Part shown: positions 52,920 to 62,100 of the stretch, piece by piece | How positions within the stretch are numbered: the first letter of the stretch is position 1 | How the letters are laid out: the number at the start of each line of letters is the position of its first letter | NCBI RefSeq assembly: GCF_001747105.1 | Contig: NZ_MDGQ01000004.1 | Location: 301,539 to 365,538, forward strand | Direction: 5' to 3' | DNA: 64,000 nt | DNA from: Roseivirga misakiensis | GTDB taxonomy: Bacteria > Bacteroidota > Bacteroidia > Cytophagales > Cyclobacteriaceae | The notes under the pieces: generated by a model | What the model was told of the DNA's origin: nothing | The model's input: only the letters and a program-made list of their open reading frames with translations | Databases searched by the model: none | Made by a program: the position numbers and the translations under genes

Positions 52920-54410
52920 ATGTCCATAAGGCCAGCTTCTTACCTTCACGTCATTACAATTACCGGCCTGGCCATATTTGTCTCGGCCTGTGTGTCAAAA
53001 GGAATGGTCCATGAAAATGAGGTATTTACAGAAGAACTAACAGAACTTAAGGCGTTCTTCTCGATACCTGGCTTAAGCGCGACTATTGCGCAAGGAGATG
53101 AGGTTATTTATGAAGAGTTCTTTGGTTACTCGGATCTTCAAAACAAAACAGCGGTAGACTCACAAACCGCCTTCCCTATAGCATCCATTACAAAACTATT
53201 TTCTGCTAGTTTAATCATGAAACTAGTCGAGGAGGATCGACTTTCGTTAAACGATCCTGTAAGTGAGTATTTACCTGAATCAGGTCTGAAAAACGAGATT
53301 AAGGTCAAGCATTTACTTTCGCATACCTCTCAAGGAGACATTGGTAACCAGTTCTACTATAGTTTTCGGTTCGGATTATTGACTCAAATTATTCAAAAGG
53401 CTTCTGGTAAGTCTTTTCAACTTTTAATGGAAGAGAAAATTCTTCAGCCGCTAAAACTAGATGACACTTTTTTGCTGAAAGATTCGGTTCAGTTGGCCCA
53501 GAAAGACACCAAATTTGCCCTGCCATACAATCTGGACAATGGAATAGCAGACGGGTTTATTGATTATGGCTATTACACATCTGCTGGGCTTGTATCCACA
53601 GGTCGTGACTTGATCAAATTTGCTCAAGCCTTAAAGCACAATTCTTTACTGACTGAAATGTCGAAACAAACAATCTTTCAAGGCCAGAATAATAATCTAC
53701 CTTATGCCTATGGTATTTTCAATCAAGAAATTCAAGGTTTAGAGGTTCTTTGGGTTTATGGTCAATACGATTCATACTCAAGCCTGTTATTGACCGTACC
53801 ATCAAAAGATATTACGCTGGTTTTGCTTGCCAATAATAACTTAATGAGCGACCCAGCCAGACTTATTATGGGAAACCTTACCTCTTCATTGTTTGCCATC
53901 AGCTTTCTAAAAAACTATGTTTTTGAAAAGAGTAACTTACCCTTGTTTGAGACCAAAGATTTCTCTTTTACTGAGCCAAACATCGATGACTTTTACAGAA
54001 AAAAGGTTTTAGCGCAGGCGTTAGCCGAATCTTTTATGGCACGCTTCAATACGGATAAAATGCAGATAAGTGCTCACTTATTAGATGAAACATTCAGCGC
54101 TTTCCCAGATTATATCGAGTATGCTGATATTAACCTCTTGCATAATTTAAGTTTCCTTAAAAGTGTGGCGTTTTATAGAGAGCTGGGGGAGTTCAATCAA
54201 TTCGATACTCAAATCGAAGAAATCGGCAATAAGGTTTTGCATGAAGCGCCAAATAACCCTTACGCACACTCTTATCTAGGTACATTTTACGACAGGAAAG
54301 GTGATAAGGAAAAGGCTCGCTTCCATTTTCGATCAATTATCGAGGCAGAAAACTTCTCTACGAGTTGGTATACCAACGAAGCCAAAGCATGGCTAATCGA
54401 TAACCAATAG
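52920..54410 (+). CDS. serine beta-lactamase-like hydrolase lipoprotein
   Basis: 496 residues. A lipoprotein signal ending FVSAC is followed by a class C beta-lactamase/DD-peptidase-like domain. SxxK is in PIASITKLFSASL (Ser and Lys); the second motif is YYTSAGL, where Tyr-x-Ser replaces Tyr-x-Asn. After the domain comes a helical C-terminus (about 365-496) with TPR-like NPYAHSYLGTFYDRKGDKEK. Substrates of this broad family range from peptides to esters; none can be chosen here. Confidence 0.82.
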   Translation: MSIRPASYLHVITITGLAIFVSACVSKGMVHENEVFTEELTELKAFFSIPGLSATIAQGDEVIYEEFFGYSDLQNKTAVDSQTAFPIASITKLFSASLIMKLVEEDRLSLNDPVSEYLPESGLKNEIKVKHLLSHTSQGDIGNQFYYSFRFGLLTQIIQKASGKSFQLLMEEKILQPLKLDDTFLLKDSVQLAQKDTKFALPYNLDNGIADGFIDYGYYTSAGLVSTGRDLIKFAQALKHNSLLTEMSKQTIFQGQNNNLPYAYGIFNQEIQGLEVLWVYGQYDSYSSLLLTVPSKDITLVLLANNNLMSDPARLIMGNLTSSLFAISFLKNYVFEKSNLPLFETKDFSFTEPNIDDFYRKKVLAQALAESFMARFNTDKMQISAHLLDETFSAFPDYIEYADINLLHNLSFLKSVAFYRELGEFNQFDTQIEEIGNKVLHEAPNNPYAHSYLGTFYDRKGDKEKARFHFRSIIEAENFSTSWYTNEAKAWLIDNQ

Positions 54411-54462
54411 ATGGGGTATTAGGCCGATCGAATCGAGCAATTTGATGCAGTTTTTGGTGTTT

Positions 54463-55617
54463 TTAGTCTTGAAAGCTCAAAATGGCCTCTAGGCAGCGTT
54501 TAGCCGTATTGCCATCCCACAATGCTGGCTTTTGAGGCTGTCTGTCTTTTGTTAAAAAGTCATTGAAGTATTTCTCTACCAATTCCATGTTATTTCCAAC
54601 AAGGACTGACACTCCACCATGCTCTTTTAGAGTAACTGGCCTTTCCGTAGAATCTCTCAATGTAATGCATGGTGTGCCTAAATAGGTACATTCCTCTTGT
54701 ATCCCCCCACTGTCGGAAAGGAAAAGTTTTGCTTCGGTGTTCAGTTTAAGTAACTCTAAATATCCGATGGGATTTAATAAGACGAGCCCACTTATTTGTG
54801 TAAATCTTTCCCATAATCCGAATGTTTTCAGCTGTTTTTCGGTTCTAGGATGCAGCGGTAAAACTATAGAAAGCTTGGGACAAATCTTATTCTCCAAAGT
54901 TTCCACAATGCTCAAAAGCACGTTTCTGTCATCTACATTGGAAGGTCTGTGCATGGTCATTAAACCGAAATTGTTTTCCTCAATTGCCGATTGTACCACA
55001 CTTAGGTTCTTGAATCTGTTGGCCTCAATGATTTCTTGGGTATTAAGAAGTTTCGCTTGCTCAACATTTTTTACCAGCGTATCGATCATAATGTTTCCGA
55101 CGAACTTGATACTCTCCTCAGGCTTACCCTCTCTGCGCAAGTTATCTGACGATATAGTATCTGGTGTCAAGAGTAGATCAGAGATACTATCAGTTACCAT
55201 CCGGTTAATTTCCTCTGGCATTCGCTTGTCAAATGACCTCAGGCCTGACTCAATATGGCACACTTTGATTTGATGCCTTTTCGCAATCACCGAACAACTA
55301 AGCGTCGCATTAACATCACCAATTACGACCACCCAGTCAGGCTTAACTTCCTGAAGCAGTTCATCAAACGCAATCATTGTTTGTCCCAATTGGACACCAT
55401 GACCACCCGATCCGATATTCAAATTATGATCAGGCCTTGGTATACCTAAGCGTTCAAAAAATATATCTGACATGAGCGGATCATAATGTTGACCCGTATG
55501 AACCAATATGTGGTCAACCAACTTTTCATTAGCTTCATTGTGACGTTGGATTTCATGTATAAAGGGGGCTACCTTCATAAAATTTGGGCGTGCTCCTACA
55601 ACAGATAATACTTTCAT
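54463..55617 (-). CDS. wecB: UDP-N-acetylglucosamine 2-epimerase (non-hydrolysing)
   Basis: 384 residues from ATG at 55617 (MKVLSVVGARPNFMKVAPF), as in other WecB; the ATG at 55638 adds seven residues. It makes UDP-ManNAc from UDP-GlcNAc for surface polysaccharides. Motifs: HTGQHYDPLMSDIFFERL, VVIGDVNATLSCSVIAKR, HIESGLRSFDKRMPEEINR, DSGGIQEECTYLGTPCITLR. No other polysaccharide gene is adjacent. Confidence 0.93.
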   Translation of the reverse strand: MKVLSVVGARPNFMKVAPFIHEIQRHNEANEKLVDHILVHTGQHYDPLMSDIFFERLGIPRPDHNLNIGSGGHGVQLGQTMIAFDELLQEVKPDWVVVIGDVNATLSCSVIAKRHQIKVCHIESGLRSFDKRMPEEINRMVTDSISDLLLTPDTISSDNLRREGKPEESIKFVGNIMIDTLVKNVEQAKLLNTQEIIEANRFKNLSVVQSAIEENNFGLMTMHRPSNVDDRNVLLSIVETLENKICPKLSIVLPLHPRTEKQLKTFGLWERFTQISGLVLLNPIGYLELLKLNTEAKLFLSDSGGIQEECTYLGTPCITLRDSTERPVTLKEHGGVSVLVGNNMELVEKYFNDFLTKDRQPQKPALWDGNTAKRCLEAILSFQD

Positions 55618-55677
55618 GGTACGATGTTCTGGTTTCAAATAACCACTATTATGTCGTCATCAGAAACATTTTTAAAC

Positions 55678-55705
55678 AAAAAAGGCCATCGTTAAGATGA
55701 CCTTT
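55678..55705 (-). terminator. terminator after the small lipoprotein gene
   Basis: AAAGGCCATC/GATGACCTTT (55681-55690, 55696-55705; one mismatch). On the minus strand it is followed by TTTTTTT. Confidence 0.7.
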
Positions 55706-55744
55706 CTATTCAATTATTATCAACTTTCACCTAATAGGCTTGCT

Positions 55745-56173
55745 TTAAGGTTTGACTACAGTAATCAGGTAATTTCCACTAATACCTGCCCTAGTGGCAC
55801 CTGCGTGCTCGAAACTAAAGCGCAGTGACGATAGTGCTAAAAATTCTACCGTTACGAGTTCACCAGTATCCAGAATGATCAATGTGCCATCAGTATCTGT
55901 TGGAGCCCAATCCCATGTGCCTGACGCATTAAATAAGTCTGCTGCATTAGTGGTTTGGTAAGTACCATCGGCAAAAGAAACACTGAACCCTGGGTAGTTT
56001 AAGGATATGTCCTCTCCATCCAAAACAATACTTCCCTCTGTTCCCAAAGTCCACTGACCACTCAAAAGTTCGAAAGCCAAATCTCGCAATGTTGGGTTAT
56101 CATCATCTTTACAAGACCAAACCGCAAAAAGCGATAAAATGGCTAAAACCGATATATATTTCTGAATCTTCAT
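55745..56173 (-). CDS. lipocalin-like lipoprotein, unknown function
   Basis: 142 residues. Signal peptide with lipobox FAVWSC followed by an acidic KDDDNP linker. The mature domain (LLSGQWTLGTEGSIVLDG, GTWDWAPTDTDGTLIILD, LSSLRFSFEHAGATRAG) resembles DUF-type lipocalin-like proteins common in Bacteroidota. It starts 11 bases after the giant repeat gene ends, so it is likely co-transcribed and may help anchor or export it. Confidence 0.7.
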   Translation of the reverse strand: MKIQKYISVLAILSLFAVWSCKDDDNPTLRDLAFELLSGQWTLGTEGSIVLDGEDISLNYPGFSVSFADGTYQTTNAADLFNASGTWDWAPTDTDGTLIILDTGELVTVEFLALSSLRFSFEHAGATRAGISGNYLITVVKP

Positions 56174-56184
56174 ATCACTTATTT

Positions 56185-59100
56185 CTATCGTTTGATCATT
56201 ACTTTCTTCCTCACTACTGACGTACCATTAGTGAATTGTATAATGTAGATACCCATCTCATAACGAGAGACATCTAACCTCAATTCTTTGTCTGTATAAT
56301 CCTGAACTCCATAGAGCTTAATACCCGTTGCGTTAACGATCTCAATGTCTAGTTTGGTGGCTGCTAGTTCGGATAAGTCTATTGTAAGTATCCTGTCAGC
56401 AGGATTCGGATAAATTGAAATGTTTGATGGATCAATGGTACCGTTATCAACCGAAGTAATGATCGCACCTGCGCCGCTTACCGAGTGACCAATAGTTATT
56501 GATTCTGGGTTTCGACCTTCTTGTTGGAAAGTATAGTTAAAGGTAATTATACCACTATAATTGCGTGCTTCGGTTGGAATAAAGGCAATCACTACAGGCA
56601 CACTTTGGCCGACTGGAATCTGAACAGAACCTGTGAGTACTTCAAAACCTGGTACCGTGTTCCCTGCCGACCTTACTTCAACTGGAATCTCTCCGTCGTT
56701 GGTAATTGTTATTGTTCTTTGCTGACTTCTACCCAAAGCAGACACATCGAAGACTGTCTCATCCTCAACTATAAATACTGACGGTTCGAGGACGTTCTCG
56801 ATAGTAATGTCCAGCGCTTTCTCGATTTCACCACCAAAACCATCATCTGTTTTCACTCTTACTGAGTAGCTGCTTCTTACTTCAAAGTCGAAGACTTCAG
56901 CTGCCTTTAACTGGTTACCATCAATGGTGAAGCTGCCATTATCGTCAGCACCATCACCTGCAACTAGCGTATAAGTATGATTATCTCCAGTATCATCATC
57001 TGTGCTCGCCAATTCTCTAGCTACATCCCCTATTAGGTTATTCTCAGAAATAGTCCCTGTTGTTGTGATATCCGTTGGTGCGAAGTTGGTCGTATAAATT
57101 TCGCCTGATGTAAAGTCAGCATTTCCTATTCCTGTTCCACCTAAAGAATTAAGCGCATCGTCTAGAATGGTATCATCATCCTTCAAGTTAATGCCTATCG
57201 TGCCTTCACCTGAGATGCCATTTACATTCACCTCATAGGTTTTACTATCAATAGCGGTAACTGTATTTAGAGCGGCCGTTGCACCAGATAAAGAGATTTC
57301 AAAGTCTGCCAAATCAACACCACTCACTGATTCAGAGAATAGGACAGTAAAGTTAGCAGTCGATGTATTTGTATTTAATTGATCAGCTTCTTTCCTAGTA
57401 ATCGAAGTTACTGTTGGTGCCGTTCCATCAAAGACCTTGCTTACGGTATTGCTGGCAGCACTTGCATTGCCTGGTATATCGGATGCTACTCCGGCGGCTA
57501 AGCTTACGGTCACAGTCCCATCTGCTTCTGGTGTGATATCAGCTGACCATACACTTCCAGCTATTACTTCTGTGAAATTATCGGCAGTACCGTTAGTTAC
57601 GGTAATATCAGCTAGCGCAAAACCTTCCACTTGCTTATCATAACTGAAGGTAGTCGTAAAGGCTGTGTTGGTTAATTCCACACCGGTAGTAGATAATGTT
57701 GGCACTGGTCTAACTCCATCTACGAGAACAGTCGCCAAAGAAGCGGTGTTGTTTAGAGAAAGAATTGCGTCTACCCCAAACTCATCTCTCATTGTACCAC
57801 CATTTAGTTCCATAGGGGCGTCTAAGCTAATGCCATCTGCATCTAAGTCATCTTCCACTACGGTATATCGGAAAACAATGCTAGTGCTATTGTTAACCGA
57901 TCCTACTTGAGTTGCATTAACAGTTTTGCTACCAATAGTTACTGGCAGTGTCGCTGTTCCTGTTATCGTCACAGGTAGCACCATATTAACAGTAAAATCG
58001 AGTGCATCTCCGATTGCGTAAGTATCAGCTGTTGGTACGTCAACATTATCAACTACCGAGGCTGCTATAGTGGTAAAGCTCCAATCCGTATTGTTGCTTA
58101 TACCTGCATAATCATTACCCGCATCGTCAGTAAAGACTCCTGCATCAATTGTGACATAGAACGTAGTGAACGGTGGTAAAATAAGGTTATCTGGATTGAT
58201 CGTAACATTACTTCCACTGATGGACACCTTGCTGCTAGTAACATCGATGGTTTCCAGTACTACATCATCACTCATTCGTTTGATGACAATATCTCCCGTT
58301 CCTTTATTCATGTTCTCTCCAAAAGTCATGGTCAAATCTGAACTTGGTAGAATATCTACCGCATCGTCTGCTGGTGATAATACTGGATCAACTATGATCG
58401 CTTTCTTTTCTGTTGTACCAGTGACTGCACTTCCAGTATTTGAAAAACCATCGGTTAGTTCTAGAGATATTGTAAGTGTACCATCTCCTAGACCAGTTAA
58501 ATCGCCTAAAGTAATCTGATCTGTTGCAGTCGCAATTGTACCTGTTCCAGTAACATTGGTTCCACCACCTGCTGAACTTATGGTGAAGTTATAAGTTGTT
58601 CCTACTTCTGCTCCTGCCATAGTAATGGTACTAGAAGTTAGTTCTGTACTTATGATCAAGTTATCGTCAAAATTGACGCTGTATCCGCTTGGCGCAGTAT
58701 TGTCATCCTCGTTGGTCAGTATTCCTGTACCAGTAGCCGTTGCTATGGTCACGCCCTTGTTTCCATCAGCTACATTGGATAATGTTACTGTAAAGTCTTC
58801 ATCGGATTCTTCAGTCATATCGCCAGTTATATCAACTGTAATCTGCTGTACTTCACCGTCTGTTCCATTAAAAGTGAGCGTTCCGCTCGCCGCCGTATAA
58901 TCACTATCAGCGGTAGTAGCAGTACCGTCCGCCGTCGTATAGTCTACCATCACTTGTTGGTCAACAGCTCCAGTAAGAGTCACATCAAATGTGAAGGTGG
59001 TTATACCTGAATTGCCTTCGGCTATGGTTACATCAGTGATGGCCAGACTGGCCGCATCATCATTAGTGATCGTTACAGTAGCCTGGTCATCGATATTTCT

Positions 59101-62100
59101 ATCTCTAACATTATTGTCAAGGGTGGTGCTGAAGATGCCTACATCCAGCACCTCATCTGCCTCCAGAATCTGATCTGCTGTCGGAATGACTGTGAAAGTC
59201 TTCGTCTCTCCAACTGTTCCGCTAAAGGTCAGTGTCTCATCAAGCACAGTGTAGTCAGTACCTTCCGTAGCTGAACTTGCCTGGCTTCTTACACGAACAT
59301 CAAAGCCAATGTCCACCGCTTTATCTAAGGTAATTACCATGGTGATAGCTCCGTCATCTTCATTGCCACTACCATTCTCGTTGCTGTTAGCGTCTGTAAT
59401 GGTAAAGATGGCTTCGTCATCATTAGTAATGCTTATGGTAGCACCATCGCTGATATCTACTGTTACACCGGTATTGGCCAAGTTACCCATAGACACGGTC
59501 AAATTCTCATCTGCTTCTACTATGGCATCAGCAGTTGGGCTGATCGTGAAGGTTTGCATCTCTCCAGCCGTACCAACAAAAGTCAGAGTCTGACTAGTCA
59601 CTGCCGTATAGTCGCTGCCTGCGGTAGCGGTACCATCAGTGGTATTTACATCCAATGTAAAACCACCTTGAACTGCATTGTCTAGTATGGCGGTGACGGT
59701 GATGTCGCCACCATTCTCTGCCTGACTGATATCGGCTATCGTTACGACTGCGTTGTCATCATTGGTGAGCGTACCTGCACCCGTATCATCTGTGATCGTG
59801 AGGTTCTTGCCTCCTGCCTGTAGATTGGACAGCAATACACTAAAGGCTTCATCCAACTCTACTTTGTCATCTCCATTTACCGATACGCTAAAGCTCTGAG
59901 TCTCTCCATTCGTGCCCGCAAAGTTGAGTGTTCCGGTTGCAGCGGTATAATCACTGTCTGCCGTAGTAGCCGTACCATCCTGTGTGGCATAGTCTACTGT
60001 AAAGGCCTGATCAAGGTCTCCGGTCAGGGTGGTAGTAAAGGTGTAAGTAGCTGTGCCGCTTGCTCCTTCGTTCATGGTTACATCATCAATGGCCAGCGTG
60101 GCTGCATCATCATTGTTAATGGTTACCAGTGCGCCATCACCATTGTTGATCGTTAATGTCGTACCCTGGATATTTTGCATACCTAGGAATAAGCTCTCGT
60201 TTGCCTCTACTTTCGTATCAGCTATAGGGGTTACTGAAAACTGCTGGGTCTCTCCGGCTGTTCCCGTAAAGGTCAGAGTAGTACCTATTAGCGCGGTGTA
60301 GTCACTATCAGCTGTGGTAGCTGTATTATCTGTACTTACCACATCTACCGAGAATCCACCCTGTACTGCATTGTCCAAGGTAGCGGTAAGTGTGATAGCT
60401 CCTCCGTTCTCCGCCCCACTCACATCTTCTATCGTTACTGCTGCATTGTCGTCATTATTAATAGTCACTGTAGCACCATCTGAGATATCAATACTCAAGG
60501 AAGTAGCTCCCAGGTTGCCTTGGCTCACCGTCAATGTTTCATCAGCTTCCAGCTTGGTGTCTGCTGTCGGGGTGATTGTGAAGGTTTGCATCTCACCTGC
60601 TGTTCCTGAAAAGGTCAGCGTCTGACTAGTAATTGCAGTATAATCATCACCTGCTTCAGCAGTGCCATCGGCTGATGATATGTCTACCGTAAAGCCGCCT
60701 TGCACAGCATTGTCTAGGGTCGCTGTAACAGTGATATCTCCACCATTCTCTGCCTGGCTTACATCGGCTATCGTTACGGCTGCTGCGTCATTGTCATTAA
60801 TGGTATAGGTATGCACCTGATTGGTGCCGGCATTGGCATTGCTCAGGTTAGACAGGGTCACTATAACCGTTTCATTAGACTCAAGGATAGCATCATCCAC
60901 TATCCCAGCTATCGTGATCGTTTTTTGAGTTTCACTTGGTGCAAAAGTTAAGGTACCACCGGCCAAAGTAAAGTCTGAACCATTGGTAGCTGTACCAGTA
61001 ATCGCATAATCAGCAGTTACTGTTAAAAGACTAGCAATACTCAAGTCAACCGTAATATCTGCTGAACTTACAGTCTCTGCTCCATTGCTGGTAGCGCCTG
61101 TGAAAGTCATATTTGGCGTATCATCATCAGTAATGGTGATGGTTTGCGTTTGGGTAGTAGCCTCTGTGCCATTGGCTACATTGGTCACATCCACTATGAC
61201 CGTCTCATTACCTTCAGGAGTCGTATCGTCACTTGAAGTAACGATTGGACTGGCAGTATTGCTCATCGTTCCGGCTGTGATCACAATCGAGGTACCTGCA
61301 CTACTGTTATAATCTGTACCATTGGTTGTGGTACCAGAGTAGCCAAGCGTTACCGTTACATCTTTGCCTGACACTTCTGATAATGTCGCGGTTAGCGTTG
61401 AAGTACCTCCGTTTTCTGCTATCGTGCTATTGTCTACCGATAGGGTTACTGTCGGTGCATCATCATCATCCTGAATAGTGTATGTAAAGACATTCGGACT
61501 TGCGAGTGTTGCATTAACTGGATTAGATAGCGTAATAATCACTGTTTCATCATCCTCATCCAAAAGGTCATCCAGAATTTCCGTGATAATGTCATTGGTT
61601 CTATTTCCTGCTGAAATGGTCAATGTACCTGAAGTTAAGTCGTAGTCTTCTCCCGAAGTAGCAGTTCCGGTTACAGTATAGTCAATCATTACATCAACAC
61701 CACTCCCTGGTGTATAAAGTGTAACAGGAAGATTTAATGTACTAGGAGTAGCTGATTCTGTAGTAGTAAGACTTATTTGCGAAAATGATAAAGTTGCTTC
61801 TGCCGTCGTAAAATCAACCGTTGTATTGTCAATTATGCCAGCAAAACTATTACCGTCAGTGTCATCAATCGCCGTAGCATCTACCTTAATTGCATAGTTC
61901 GTAGAAGCATCTAGCGCTGTAGGTGGGGTAATCTTCAACGTAGCACCACTTATACTTATATCACTGCTAGACTCAACATCAAAACTAAAAGAATTTGAAT
62001 TATCAGTAACATCCACTAGCTCAACTTGACCGGTTCCAAAGGAAATATCTTTAGTAAAAACTAGAAGAAATGAATTTCCCCCTGTTGATACATTTACCAA

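Noticed and set aside
58690..61790. Possible CRISPR or satellite array
   Set aside because: Units are ~340 bp and all in one coding frame with conserved protein motifs; there are no short identical repeats with unique spacers.
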